Shown: positions 8,334 through 18,593, counted from the first letter of the stretch. The stretch: DNA of 64,000 nt from DATJKD01 sp963728295 (GCA_963728295.1 CAVSKB010000019.1:992001-1056000), one strand, 5' to 3'. A program made the numbers and translations. Notes: generated by a model not told the origin, from the letters alone.

Positions 8334-9062
8334 TCAAGTCGTCAGTCGATGACCCCAAAGCCTCTCATACAGCGGCCGGCATTGCCCCTCGATCGCGCGG
8401 AGCTCCTCGGGCAGCGGTGCCAGCGGTTGCGCAGGCTGCGTCTCGAACCCGGTCGACTCCTCGACGCGCGAATACCACCACGGCGCCCAGATGCCGTCCG
8501 TTTCGCGCCGGCCCGGTGGCCAGGCGAGCATCCGCTCGCTGAACGGCACGCCGAGCGCATCGCACAACCGCCGCAGCATGGCCTCCGGCGCTGCGAGCAG
8601 GTCTGCAGAGTCCACGACCGGAGGCACGCGGCCGGTCGCTTCGAGCACGTGATCGAAGATCTCGACCTGCTGCGGCAGCCCGGTGTCCGCGAGCGTGAAT
8701 TGCTCGAGCTTGCCGGACAGAGACGCCAGCATGGCGCGCGGCTCGCGGATCAGGAAGGCATGGGTCATCTGCGGGAGCCACTGGCGGCCGATGTCCGGCA
8801 GCAGGTGATGCGACATCTGCTTCTGGTAGAAGATGCGCGTGCCCGGGGGCTGCGGCGCGAGCAGCATCTCGACCACCCGCCGCCAGTCAGTCTCATGGTG
8901 CGCGATCACCTGCTCGCGGCCCGGGTGCGGCCGCCCGGTCACCGCGAGATAGTGCGCATACAGTGGCTCGTCGACGACCACCGTATCGTCGCGGTTGCCC
9001 CAGGAACGCATCAGCGCGGTCGAGACGTTGCGGGGTCCCGACCACATGGCGAGTCGCAGCAT
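8334..9062 (-). CDS. Sulfotransferase-like P-loop protein
   Basis: About 242 aa. The N-terminus MLRLAMWSGPRNVSTALMRS has the 5'-phosphosulfate-binding loop pattern of sulfotransferases (SGPRNVSTAL), and HAFLIREPRAMLAS resembles the 3'-phosphate region. Other landmarks are VVDEPLYAHYL and a Trp-rich GIWAPWWYSRVEES near the C-terminus. Proteins of this family are often encoded next to class IV aminotransferases, as here. I start at 9062, 11 bases after the methyltransferase stop. The open frame extends 42 codons further upstream, but that part is low-complexity and lies antisense inside the neighbouring gene's frame. The acceptor substrate is unknown. Confidence 0.75.
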   Translation of the reverse strand: MLRLAMWSGPRNVSTALMRSWGNRDDTVVVDEPLYAHYLAVTGRPHPGREQVIAHHETDWRRVVEMLLAPQPPGTRIFYQKQMSHHLLPDIGRQWLPQMTHAFLIREPRAMLASLSGKLEQFTLADTGLPQQVEIFDHVLEATGRVPPVVDSADLLAAPEAMLRRLCDALGVPFSERMLAWPPGRRETDGIWAPWWYSRVEESTGFETQPAQPLAPLPEELRAIEGQCRPLYERLWGHRLTT

Positions 9063-9072
9063 GCCGCTGCCG

Positions 9073-9855
9073 TCAGCGAGCAACCTTCCGGAAGCGATAG
9101 ATGAACTGGTCGGTCTTGCCCTGGATGGCGGGATCGAACACGAGCTTGGTGTGGTCGTCGGCCTCGTGCTTGAGCGTGGCCGATTCACCGTCGAACTTGA
9201 ACCCCGCCGCCTCGAAGTCGCGCCGGACGAGCGCAGGGTCGATCCGGTGCAGTTTATCGACGATCTCGGCAGCGTCGCCGCCCGGCTTTGCGACGTGATC
9301 CTGCACGACCACGACGCCGCCGTCCTTGAGCGCCGCGTGCAGCTTGGAGAGCATCACCTTCGGGTCGGTCCTGTTCCACGCTCCGTCCGCGGGCCGCCAG
9401 TACAAGTCGTGATACGACTTCACGAAAATCACGCCATCGAGACTGCCGGGCGCGAGCTTGAGCTCATCGACCTCGGCGGTGATCTGCCGGACGTTGGACA
9501 GGCGATTGCCTGCGTACCGTGCGACTATGTTCTTGGCAGCGAAACTCGCATAGGGCGGATTGTTGTACGCGATCACCTCGCCCTCCGGCCCAACGATGCG
9601 CGACAACAGTTCTGTGTAGTACCCGCCGGCGGAGAACATGTCCGCGACGTGCCAGCCCGGCTTCACACCGACGAAGGCGAGGAAAGCGGCCGGCTGCCGG
9701 ATGGCATCCTCGCTCCGATCGTCCGCGGGGCGCTCGCTGCTACCGATCGCGGCGGCGATCGGATCGGCGGGCTTATCCGCTGCGGCGTGCGCGCCCGCAG
9801 CCAGGAACAGGCAGCTGACGTAGATGGGAAGGTTGCGTAGCGTCTGGCGGATCAT
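9073..9855 (-). CDS. Predicted exported SAM-dependent methyltransferase
   Basis: A 260-aa protein with a clear signal peptide (LRNLPIYVSCLFLAAGAHAA, residues 6-25) before a class I methyltransferase fold. Motif I is HVADMFSAGGYYTELLSRIV (about 69-88), followed by GEVIAYNNPPY, a motif II region GVIFVKSYHDLYW and a GGVVVVQDH strand. It fits the predicted periplasmic methyltransferase group COG4798. SAM is normally cytoplasmic, so an exported methyltransferase is odd: it may bind a different ligand or be lipid-associated. It lies 39 bases after the LysR gene stop on the same strand and precedes the sulfotransferase-like gene. Confidence 0.83.
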   Translation of the reverse strand: MIRQTLRNLPIYVSCLFLAAGAHAAADKPADPIAAAIGSSERPADDRSEDAIRQPAAFLAFVGVKPGWHVADMFSAGGYYTELLSRIVGPEGEVIAYNNPPYASFAAKNIVARYAGNRLSNVRQITAEVDELKLAPGSLDGVIFVKSYHDLYWRPADGAWNRTDPKVMLSKLHAALKDGGVVVVQDHVAKPGGDAAEIVDKLHRIDPALVRRDFEAAGFKFDGESATLKHEADDHTKLVFDPAIQGKTDQFIYRFRKVAR

Positions 9856-9894
9856 CGTTGTCCCCTTATTCGTCCGCTTGTTGGGAAAAATGCC

Positions 9895-10836
9895 CTACCA
9901 GCGACCGGCGGCGAGATGCTGCCGCAGCGAGCGCTGGAATCGAATCGCCTCGGCAAGCAGCCATTCACGAAAGGCCGCGATGGGCGGCTCACCGATCCGG
10001 GAATCGGGTACGAGCAGATAGTAATGCAGGTCTAGTTCGATCACTTGTGGAAAAGGCGCCCGCAGCACCCCCTCGGACAGGTCGCCTGCCGCATAGGCGA
10101 GGCGGCCCAGCGCAACTCCCTGACCGGCGGCCGCAGCCTGCAGCGCGAGATGCCCGTCGTCGAAATGCAGCCCGCCGCCGGTATCGGCGCCGCGAACGCC
10201 CGCCGCGCGGAACCATTCCGCCCAGCCCGGTGGACGGCCGGCGCGACGCATCGAATCGTCGTGTATGAACGGGACGCGTGCGAGATCCGCCGGACGCCGT
10301 ATCGCATGTGCGCGCAGCAGAGACGGGCTCGCGACCGGCGTGACGAACTCGCCGAACAGGGCGTGCGCAGTGGCGCCGTCGAAGCCCGCGCGACCGAAGC
10401 GGATGGCAACGTCGATCTCATCCTGGTCGAGATCGAACGGCCGGGTCTGCGTACGCAACCGTAGATCGATATCGGGCACCCGCCGTGCGAGTCTCGGCAA
10501 TCGCGGGACGAGCCAGCGCGTGGCAAAAGACGGTGTCGCACCGACGGTGAGCTGACCGCTGCGCTGTCCACCCCGCAGCACGCCCACGCCGCGCGCGAGC
10601 CGCTCGAAACCCTCACGCAGATGCTCTGCGGCGAGCTGCCCCGAGTCGGTCAGTGTCAGACGCCGCGCGCCGCGGCGGAACAGCTCGACTCCAAGATGCC
10701 GCTCCAGGCCGCGGATCTGGTGGCTGATGGCGGCGGGTGTCACGTGCAGCTCGCGCGCGGCGCGCGTAAAGCTCAGGAGACGCGCTGCGGCCTCGAACGC
10801 GCGCAGCGAAGTCAGGGGCGGCAGCGGCCTATCCAC
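9895..10836 (-). CDS. LysR family transcriptional regulator (GcvA-like)
   Basis: A 313-aa regulator. The winged helix-turn-helix spans about residues 6-65: LTSLRAFEAAARLLSFTRAA, RELHVTPAAISHQIRGLERH and ELFRRGARRLTLTDSG. An effector-binding domain with the usual TRWLVPRLPRLARRVPDIDL follows. The N-terminal pattern (PLPPLTSLRAFEAAAR) is that of GcvA/AmpR-like members. It is divergent from the trehalose operon with about 110 bases between starts, and co-directional with the methyltransferase gene. Its targets could be either side; no T-N11-A site stands out clearly. Confidence 0.9.
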   Translation of the reverse strand: MDRPLPPLTSLRAFEAAARLLSFTRAARELHVTPAAISHQIRGLERHLGVELFRRGARRLTLTDSGQLAAEHLREGFERLARGVGVLRGGQRSGQLTVGATPSFATRWLVPRLPRLARRVPDIDLRLRTQTRPFDLDQDEIDVAIRFGRAGFDGATAHALFGEFVTPVASPSLLRAHAIRRPADLARVPFIHDDSMRRAGRPPGWAEWFRAAGVRGADTGGGLHFDDGHLALQAAAAGQGVALGRLAYAAGDLSEGVLRAPFPQVIELDLHYYLLVPDSRIGEPPIAAFREWLLAEAIRFQRSLRQHLAAGRW

Positions 10837-10945
10837 GATGAATTCGCCTCACGCTAGCCATGACCTTTTCTCATTTCCTCGGCCGTGACCCGGCCTCTAC
10901 GATGGGCGATTCCATGAGTCAAGAAGGATATAGGACCTGGACCCG

Positions 10946-11733
10946 TTGCCCAATTTTTCGGCCCCCGGGAGCGGGCCGGCACCGGTTGCGGCCGCGCAAT
11001 TCAGGCGCTACTGCCTGTTTCTCGACGTCGACGGCACGCTGGTCGAATTTGCCGCGTCACCCGATGACGTGCACGTCGATCCGGCGCTCGCGGCGCTGAT
11101 CGATCGGGGATCGCAGGCGCTGGGCGGTGCGCTTGCGCTCGTGAGCGGACGGACCCTCGCCGATCTCGATCGCCTGTTCTCGCCGCGGCGCTGGCCAGCG
11201 GCCGGTCTGCACGGTCTCGAGCGGCGCGATGCCCAGGGCCGCACCACGGCACCGTCGCACGGGCGGACCCAGCTCGCAACGGCCCGCGCGATGCTGGATG
11301 CGATTGCGAGCCAGCACCCGGGGTGCTCGTCGAGGACAAAGGCGCGTCTATCGCCGTGCACTACCGGAAAGCGCCGCAGCTCGAGGGCGCTCTCAGCTGG
11401 ATGCTCGAACAGCTGGTGCGCGACCTGGGCGGCGAATTCGATCTGCAGCCGGGTGCCTGCGTGCTCGAGCTCAAGCTCCGCGGTCCGAACAAGGCCGACG
11501 CGATCCAGGCCTTTCTCGCCGAGCCGCCGTTCGCCGGCCGCATCCCGCTGTTCGCCGGCGACGACCTGACCGACATCGACGGTTTCGAGGCCGTCGAGCG
11601 CGCGGGCGGCCTGTCGATCTCCGTCGGCGATCGTGTGCGTGGCCGCCTGCGGTTCGCCTCACCGGCGCAGCTGCGGGCCTTCCTTGCGGAGCTGCTGCCG
11701 GCGGTACCGGTCGCCACCGGGAGCGAAGCATGA
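10946..11733 (+). CDS. otsB: Trehalose-6-phosphate phosphatase
   Basis: HAD-superfamily phosphatase of about 262 aa that dephosphorylates trehalose-6-P made by OtsA. Motif I is CLFLDVDGTLVEF (Asp nucleophile), motif II ALVSGRTLADLDRLF, then GLHGLERRD and, after the break, KGASIAVHYRKAP, ELKLRGPNKADAI and motif IV PLFAGDDLTDIDGFE. Start is probably TTG 10946 (MPNFSAPG), with no better candidate. The frame breaks at about 11318-11322: five G instead of four in CACCCGGGG would restore HPGVLVEDKGAS, so a one-base deletion error is likely. The stop overlaps the GH15 ATG by the ATGA arrangement, so otsB leads a three-gene trehalose operon. Confidence 0.87.
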
Positions 11734-13518
11734 GCCTGGAGCTCGGCGTGATCGGCAACTGCGAGATCGCCGCGCTGGTGGACGAATCGGCACGCATCGT
11801 CTGGGCCTGCCTGCCGAGGCTCGACGGCGATCCGGTGTTCTGTTCTCTGCTGTCGCGCGAAGGAGGAGACGCCGCCAGCGGCGTGTTCGCCGTCGAACTG
11901 CAGCACGGCGCGCGCAGCGAGCAGCGCTACCTTCGCAACACGGCGATCCTCGAAACACTGCTCGACGACGGCGCGGGCAACGTCCTGCGCATGCTCGACT
12001 TCTGCCCGCGGTTCCGCCGCCGTGGACGCTTCTTCCGCCCGATGATGTTCGTACGCATCGTCGAGGCGGCGGCGGGTCGACCAGTCGCGCGTCTGCGCCT
12101 GCGGCCGCTGTGCGACTACGGAGCACGCGAGCCCGAGACTCAAAGCGGCTCGCACCACCTGAGCTTCATCTGCGCCAGCGCGCGATATCGCCTCACCACC
12201 GATTGCTCGCTGAGCGCCATCGCCGACCAGTCGCCCGATCGTCATCGACCAGCCGATCGCGCTGCTGCTCGGGCCCGACGAAACCGTCGAGGAGGCACCA
12301 CTGCTGCTCGCGCGCTCGCTGCTCGACGCCACGCGCGCCTACTGGCAGGACTGGGTGCGAGGGCTCTCGATACCGGCCGAATGGCAGGACGCGGTGATCC
12401 GCGCCGCGATCACGCTCAAGCTCTGCACTTACGAGGACACGGGCGCGATGGTCGCCGCGCTCACGACTTCGATCCCGGAGCAGCCGAACAGCGGTCGCAA
12501 CTGGGACTATCGTTACTGCTGGCTCCGCGACAGCTACTTCGTCCATCCAGTCGCTGAACCGGCTCGGCGCAACGCAGACCATGGAGGGTTATCTGCGCTT
12601 CATGGACCACATCGTCGCGCGCGGAGACGGTGCGGGAATCCAGCCGCTGTTCGGCCTGTCCGGCGACCACCAGTTGCCCGAGCGCATCGAGCCCGCGCTC
12701 GAAGGCTATCGCGGCATGGGGCCGGTGCGGGTCGGCAACCTGGCCTTCGTGCAGCGCCAGCACGACGTCTATGGCTCGGCGATCCTCGCCTGTACGCAGC
12801 TGTTCTTCGACGATCGCCTCACGACGCCCGGTGACGTGGCGCTCTTCGAGCGGCTGGAGACCTTTGGCCAGCACGCCGAACGGACGGTGGGCGTCGCCGA
12901 CGCGGGGCCCTGGGAGTTCCGCGGCCGCGAGCAGCCGCACACGTTTTCGTCCGCGATGTGCTGGGCGGGTTGCGACCGGCTGGCGCGCATCGCAGCCTCG
13001 CTGGGCCTCGACGACCGCGCAGCCGACTGGCGGCGGCGTGCCGGACGGATGCGTGAGAGCGTTCTCGAAGGCGCGTGGAATCCGCGGATGCAATGCGTTC
13101 ACGTCCAGCTTCGGCGGGTCCGATCTGGACGCGACGGCGTTGCTGCTGCCCGGAGCTCGGGTTCGTCGCCCCGGACGATCCTCGCTTCCTCGCGACGCTG
13201 GACGCGATCGAACGCCAGCTGCGCACCGGCGACTGGCTGTTCCGCTACCGTCATGCCGACGACTTCGGTCATCCCGACACCGCTTTCACGATTTGCGGTT
13301 TCTGGTACGTGCACGCGCTCGCGGCGGTCGGCCGGCGCGAGGAGGCGCGCGAGCGCTTCGACCGGATGCTGGCGGGACGCACACGGCTGGGTCTCCTGTC
13401 CGAGGACATCGACCCGGAAACCGGAGAGCTCTGGGGCAATTTTCCGCAGACCTACAGCATGGTGGGGATCGTGAGCTCCGCCGTGCGCCTGAGTCGCAGC
13501 TGGGAGGACCTCGTATGA
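11730..13518 (+). CDS. Glycoside hydrolase family 15 protein (glucoamylase / trehalase-like)
   Basis: About 595 aa. The N-terminal beta-sandwich (LGVIGNCEIAALVDESARIV, LDGDPVFCSLL) precedes an (alpha/alpha)6 barrel with RNWDYRYCWLRDSYFV, GDHQLPERIEPALEGYRG, DAGPWEFRGREQPHTFSSAM (catalytic acid Glu region) and LLSEDIDPETGELWGNFPQ (catalytic base region). Three frame breaks occur near 12237, 12542 and 13092. In each case deleting one base gives the canonical reading: SPIVIDQPIA, SYFVIQSLNRLGAT and RMQAFTSSFGG. Located between otsB and otsA with 4-base overlaps, a common proteobacterial arrangement. In such clusters GH15 proteins may degrade trehalose or maltodextrins; which applies here is not visible. 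Confidence 0.88.
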
Positions 13519-14967
13519 GCCGCCTCGTCGCAGTGTCGAATCGGATCTCGCTGCCACGCAAGGGCGCCGCACCCGGCGGGCTCGCTGTCGGCGTACTGGC
13601 GGCCATGCAGGCCCGCGGCGGGCTCTGGTTCGGCTGGAGCGGCGAAGTGGTGGACGGCGCACCGCGCGAGCCGCGGCTCTCGAGCCGTGGGGGAATCAGT
13701 TTCGCAACCACCGATCTTGCTCGCGAAGATCACGAGCTGCATTACATCGGCTTCTGCAACGGGGCGCTCTGGCCGCTCTTTCACTATTTCGCCGACAAAT
13801 TCCAGTTCGTCGACGCGCAGTACGCCGCGTACCAGCGGGTCAACCGGCTGTTCGCAGACCGGCTGCTTCCCCTGCTGCGCGATGACGATCTCGTCTGGGT
13901 GCACGACTATCACCTGATTCCGCTTGGTCAGAAGCTGCGAGCGGCCGGCGTACGGCAGCGGCTGGGATTCTTCCTGCACGTTCCTTTCCCACACATCGAG
14001 GTGCTGCGCACGCTGCCGGTATACGGCGAGCTGATGCGCGCGCTCCTCGCCTACGACTCGCTCGGCTTCCAGACCGCACGCGACCTCGAATCGTTCCGTT
14101 CCTGCGTGCGCGAGCTCTGGGGACCCGGGGCCATCGGGCCCGACGATGTCGTCACCGCCATGGGCGGTCGCACGCATGCGTTCGTGAACCCGATCGGTGT
14201 CGACGTCGACGGCGTCCAGCGCGAGGCGGTGGAATCGCAGGCGCTGCCGGCCGTGCAGCGGATGACCGCGGGCCTGCTGGGGCGAAAGTGCGTCATCGGC
14301 GTCGACCGTCTCGACTACAGCAAGGGTCTGGTACAGCGGTTCCTCGCCTACGAGCGCTTCCTCGAGACCAATCCGGCCGAGCTCAACCGGGTGACGCTGT
14401 TGCAGATCGCACCGGTGAGCCGCGGGCGACGTCCGCTCCTACATCGAGATCCGGCGCGCGCTCGAGCAGGCCGCCGGGCGCACCAACGGCCGGTTCGCCG
14501 ACACCGACTGGACGCCGATCCGCTATCTGAACCGCAACTTCCCGCACGACGCGCTGATGGGTTTTCTGCGCACCTCGCAGGTCTGTCTCGTCACCGCAGT
14601 GCGCGACGGGATGAACCTGGTCGCGAAGGAATTCGTCGCCGCGCAGGATCCCGAGGATCCCGGCGTACTGGTGCTGTCGACGCTGGCCGGAGCGGCCCAC
14701 GAGCTGAGCGGCGCGTTGCTCGTCAATCCGTACGATCTGACGGGTGTCGGCGACGCCTTGAAGGCGGCCCTGGTCATGCCGCGCATCGAACGACTCGAGC
14801 GCTACCAGCGCATGCTTGCCGTGCTGCGGCAGAACGATATCCACGCCTGGCACGCGCGAGCGGTGGGGAGTCTGCGCGGCGGCTACGCGCCGGTGCGCGG
14901 CTGGAATCCGGGCGTCGGGCCTATTGCGCCCGCACGCTCCCGGTCACCACTTCGCCCGTCTTCATGA
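13515..14967 (+). CDS. otsA: Alpha,alpha-trehalose-phosphate synthase
   Basis: GT20 glycosyltransferase, about 483 aa, making trehalose-6-P from UDP-glucose and glucose-6-P. Motifs are SNRISLP and APGGLAVGV near the start, LVWVHDYHLIPLGQKLR, GFFLHVPFPHIEVLR, VIGVDRLDYSKGLVQRFLAY and, after a frame break, QVCLVTAVRDGMNLVAKEFV and DPEDPGVLVLSTLAGAAHEL. The break lies near 14426: one surplus G in CGCGGGCGACG; removing it gives VSRGDVRSYIEIRRALEQ. The start overlaps the GH15 stop (ATGA). The C-terminal end reads 47 bases into the convergent amidohydrolase gene, so the exact stop may be affected by another indel. Trehalose made here would serve as an osmoprotectant or storage sugar. Confidence 0.92.
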
Positions 14968-16204
14968 CCCAGACCGGGGACTCCAGCGCGCGCACGTCGG
15001 CGAGCGGGTCGCCGGGTACCGCGACGATGTCGGCCCAGGCACCGGGCTTCAAGGTGCCGACCTTGCCCTCCATCCGCAGGAGCTGGGCGTTGACGACCGT
15101 CGCCGACTGGATGGCTCGTAGCGGCGTCATACCGGCGTCGACGTACATCGCGAACTGGCGCCCGTTGAGACCGTGCGCCTGGACGCCTGAGTCGGTGCCG
15201 TAGGCAAGCTTGAGCCCGGCGCTCACCGCCTTGCGCAGACTCGCCATCTTCATCTGAAGCACCTGAGCGGCCTTCTCGAGCTGATAGGGCTGGTATCCGC
15301 CGGCAGGACCGCGATCGATCATGTAGCGGTTGGTATACGGGTTCATCACCAGCCAGGTGCCGTGCTCGCGTGCGAGCCGGATCGCCTCGTCGTCGAGCAT
15401 CGAGGCGTGCTCGATCGAGCGCACGCCCGCGCGGATCGCGCGCTTGATGCCTTCGGACCCGTGCGCGTGCACGGCGACGTCGCGCCGCTTGTCCGCGGCG
15501 GTCACGACCGCGACGCGGATCTCTTCCTCCGTGTAGTCCGCCATGGTCGGGTCGGTGTTTGCAGACATGACACCGCCCGTCGCGAGCAGCTTGATCCAGT
15601 CGGCGCCGTACTTGATGTTCTCGCGGACCTTGAGGCGTATGGCGTCGGGGCCGTCGGCGAGCGCGCTGTAGCGCTCCACGTGGATGTCGGCGGGAAGCTC
15701 GTTGTCGTCTCCATGACCGCCGGTGGCCGAGAGCGACTTGACCGCGACCAGCATCCGCGGCCCGGGGACACTGCCGGCCGCGATCGCGTCGCGCAGCGCG
15801 ACGTCGGCGAAATCGCGGCTGCCCAGGTCGCGCACCGTCGTGAATCCCGCGAGCAGCGTCTTGCGGGCGTTCGCCACGCCTTCGATCGCCGCGCGCGCCG
15901 CGGTCTGCTTGAGGTCCTCGTACGGCGTCAGCTCCTCGCCGCCGACGAGATGCACATGCGCGTCGATGAGCCCCGGCAGCAGCGTCACGTCGCCGAGATC
16001 GATGTCGACCTGCTCCCCCGCAGCGCGCGCCGCGACCGAGACGATCGTGCCGTTTTCGATGCGGATGACCTGCTCGCGCAGCACGTGGCCCGTCTCGACC
16101 TCGAGCAGTCGCGCCGCCGTGACGGTGAGCGCCTGCGCGGCGGCCGGCGCCGGGTGGATCAGCCCGGCGGACAGGCACATATATATGAGAAGGAAGAACC
16201 GCAT
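14921..16204 (-). CDS. Secreted amidohydrolase family protein
   Basis: Metal-dependent hydrolase of 427 aa with a signal peptide (MRFFLLIYMCLSAGLIHPA..AQA, about 1-24). Amidohydrolase landmarks: LLPGLIDAHVHLVGG with the HxH metal site near 87-89, TTVRDLGSRD, YGADWIKLLATGGVMS with the bridging Lys, VAVHAHGSEGIKRAI, GVRSIEHASML, LAYGTDSGVQAHG with the catalytic Asp, and KPGAWADIVAVPGDPL. It resembles the imidazolonepropionase-like, Xaa-Pro dipeptidase-type COG1228 group of exported amidohydrolases, so peptides or amides are likely substrates. ATG 16204 has AGGGGAC 8 bases upstream. The frame stays open for 300 codons further upstream only as a shadow of the TPP enzyme gene, with which it is divergent. 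Confidence 0.9.
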   Translation of the reverse strand: MRFFLLIYMCLSAGLIHPAPAAAQALTVTAARLLEVETGHVLREQVIRIENGTIVSVAARAAGEQVDIDLGDVTLLPGLIDAHVHLVGGEELTPYEDLKQTAARAAIEGVANARKTLLAGFTTVRDLGSRDFADVALRDAIAAGSVPGPRMLVAVKSLSATGGHGDDNELPADIHVERYSALADGPDAIRLKVRENIKYGADWIKLLATGGVMSANTDPTMADYTEEEIRVAVVTAADKRRDVAVHAHGSEGIKRAIRAGVRSIEHASMLDDEAIRLAREHGTWLVMNPYTNRYMIDRGPAGGYQPYQLEKAAQVLQMKMASLRKAVSAGLKLAYGTDSGVQAHGLNGRQFAMYVDAGMTPLRAIQSATVVNAQLLRMEGKVGTLKPGAWADIVAVPGDPLADVRALESPVWVMKTGEVVTGSVRAQ

Positions 16205-16315
16205 CGAGTCAGTCCCCTGGCAGCTTATGTTCAGAACCGCGGATTCTAGCCGCACACGCCGGGCGTCACGGGCCGGCGTATAGTCCGGCGAAGCCTGGCG
16301 ACAGCAGAAGAACCA

Positions 16316-18065
16316 ATGGCGGATACCAGCGGCGGGGAAATCCTGGCGCGCATCCTCGAAGCCGAAGGCGTCACCCGGGTCTTCGGCATCATCGACGGTA
16401 CGTATTTCGGCTTCTACTCGGCACTGCACCGCCTCGGCATCGAGATAGTCACGCCGCGCCACGAGACCAGCGCCGCGCACATGGCCGGCGCGTATGCACG
16501 GCTGACCGCGGGGCTGGGCGTATGCATGGCGAGCAACGGGCCGGGTGTGGCGAACCTCCTTCCCGGTCTCGTCGTCGAGCAGGCGGAAGGCAACCGCGTG
16601 CTGGCCGTGACGAGCTGCCGGCGGCCGCAGATCGTCTACCCCGACCGCAGCGGCGCCTACCAGGCCTTCGACCAGGTGGGCGCGATCCGGCGCATCGCCA
16701 AGTGGAGCGAGTGCGCGACCACGTTCGACCGTGTGGCGGAACTGTCGCGCGCGGCGCTGCGTCAGTGCTTCGAGGGAAGACCCGGCGTCGTCCATCTCGA
16801 CGTGCCTGAAACCGTCATGAACGGCCGCTTCAAGCAGACGGTTCACACCTTGCAACCGCACGAGTACCGCCGTACCGAGGCGCTGCCTCCACGCGCGGAC
16901 CAGGTGCAGAAGGCCGCCGAGCTCCTGACCAGCGCAGCGCGCGCCGATGATCCACGCCGGCAGCGGCGTGATCCACGCACGTGCGTTCCGGGAACTGAAG
17001 CGCGTCGCCGACCTGCTGCAGGCGCCGGTCACCACGAGCTGGTCCGCACGCGGCGTGTTGACCGAGAAATCGGAGCTCGCGGTGCCGATGTGGCACGTCA
17101 AGCTCAATCACGCGGTGCGTAACGAGGCCGACGCCACGCTCATCCTCGGATCACGCCTGGGCGAGACCGACTGGTGGGGCAAGCCGCCCTACTGGCGCCC
17201 CGCGGACGAGCAGGCCACGATCCAGGTCGACGTCGACGGCGCGATCCTCGGGGCCAACCGGCCGGTCGCGCTCGCCGTTCAGGCCGATCTCCGCCTGTTC
17301 CTCGATGCGCTGGCAGAACGCCTCGAGAGCTCTCCGGGCAACCGCGACGAGCGTCGTCGTTCCGTCCAGAAGTACCGCCGCGCGGTCGCGACCGAGCGGG
17401 CGCGGCTCGACGAAAAGCTCAAGGATCTCGACGTGCCGATGAACCCGGCGCACGTCGCGCGGGCCTGTCAGCAAGCCTTCCCGGAGGGCACGGTGCTGGT
17501 CGTCGATGGCGGCAACACCGTGATCTGGACGATGTTCTTTCACGAGCTGCGGGTTCCGAACACCCTGCTGTCGACCTTCAAGTTCGGGATGCTGGGCGCG
17601 GGCGTCGCGCAGGCACTGGGTGCGGCGGTGGCGCGGCCGGAGCAGCCGGTCTGCTGCATCATCGGCGACGGCGCGATGGGATTCCATCCTCAGGAGATCG
17701 AGACCGCGGTGCGCAACCGCCTGCAGGTGATCTACGTCGTCGTGTGCGACCGTGCGTGGGGCATGGTGAAGATGAGCCAGCAGTTTGCGCTCAAGCCCAT
17801 CAAGGCGATGCTGCGCAAGTCGCTCGATCCCGACGAGACCATCCGCACCGACCTCGGCGAGATCGAGTTCGACAAGCTCGCGCAGGCCATGGGCGCCCAT
17901 GGCGAGCGCGTCGCGGACCCGCGCGAGCTGCCCGCTGTGCTCAGGCGCGCGATCGACTGCGGCGGACCGGCCGTAGTGCATGTCGATGTCGACCCGGTCA
18001 AGCACATGTGGGCGCCCGGTCTCGTGCACTTCAAGGACATGCACCAGGAGCCGAAGGGCCGATGA
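16316..18065 (+). CDS. Thiamine-pyrophosphate-dependent enzyme (acetolactate synthase-like)
   Basis: About 582 aa in three domains. N-terminal PYR domain: VTRVFGIIDGTYFGF, the cofactor-activating Glu in PRHETSAAHMAGAYAR, and SNGPGVANLLPGLV. Central domain: MIHAGSGVIHARAFRELKRV. C-terminal PP domain: GGNTVIWTMFF, LGAGVAQALGAAVA and CCIIGDGAMGFHPQEIETA. In the cofactor motif GDG is present, but the usual NN near the end is replaced by CDRAWGM, so Asp may serve as the metal ligand. A frame break near 16940-16946 joins the two halves and fits a missing base. AGAAGAA precedes ATG 16316. The substrate is unknown: valine synthesis is unlikely because no regulatory subunit gene is adjacent; a 2-oxoacid decarboxylase or ligase is possible. 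Confidence 0.85.
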
Positions 18066-18099
18066 TGAGCGCCGCATCGTGGGTGGCAAGGGGGTTGCA

Positions 18100-18576
18100 A
18101 TGAAGGTCAACGTCAAGCAGGGCCTCAAGACCGACGTCGCATCGGCACTCAAGCTCTGCACCGATCAGAAGAGCCAGGAAGCGGTGTATGCAAAGCTTCC
18201 CGGCAGCAATCTCAAGATCAAGCGCGAGGGCAAAGCCCCGAACGTAAGGCTGCGCGTGTCGCGCACCATGCCCGCGAACCCGCCTGCAGCGATCAAGCGG
18301 CTGGTGCCGGCGACCAACGAGGTATCCCACACCGAGGCCTGGCGTGCGGACGGCAATGGACACGTGGCCGACATCGCTGTCGAGATAAAAGGCGTGCCGG
18401 TGAAGATCACGGGAACAAAGACGCTCCGACCCGAGAAGGGTGGCTGCAGCGTCGAGTGGACTTTCGACGTGACGAGCGGTCTGCCGCTCATCGGCAGTGT
18501 CATCGCCTCGTTCGCGGCCGCCGAGCTCGAGAAGAACCTGGCGGACGAGTACAAGGTCCTCAAGGCCATGGCTTGA
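18100..18576 (+). CDS. SRPBCC/DUF2505-like protein of unknown function
   Basis: A 158-aa soluble protein. The alternation of strands and a C-terminal helix (GLPLIGSVIASFAAAELEKN, then LADEYKVLKAMA) suggests a START/SRPBCC helix-grip fold. Segments such as LRVSRTMPANPPAAIKRLVP and WTFDVTSGLPLIG look like DUF2505-type proteins, in which a C-terminal helix covers a lipid pocket. I start at ATG 18100, preceded by AAGGGGG at good spacing. The same frame is open 40 codons upstream inside the TPP gene, which is a shadow. It sits between the TPP enzyme and acyl-CoA ligase genes on the same strand. Confidence 0.7.
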   Translation: MKVNVKQGLKTDVASALKLCTDQKSQEAVYAKLPGSNLKIKREGKAPNVRLRVSRTMPANPPAAIKRLVPATNEVSHTEAWRADGNGHVADIAVEIKGVPVKITGTKTLRPEKGGCSVEWTFDVTSGLPLIGSVIASFAAAELEKNLADEYKVLKAMA

Positions 18577-18593
18577 AATCGCTGACATGCAGT

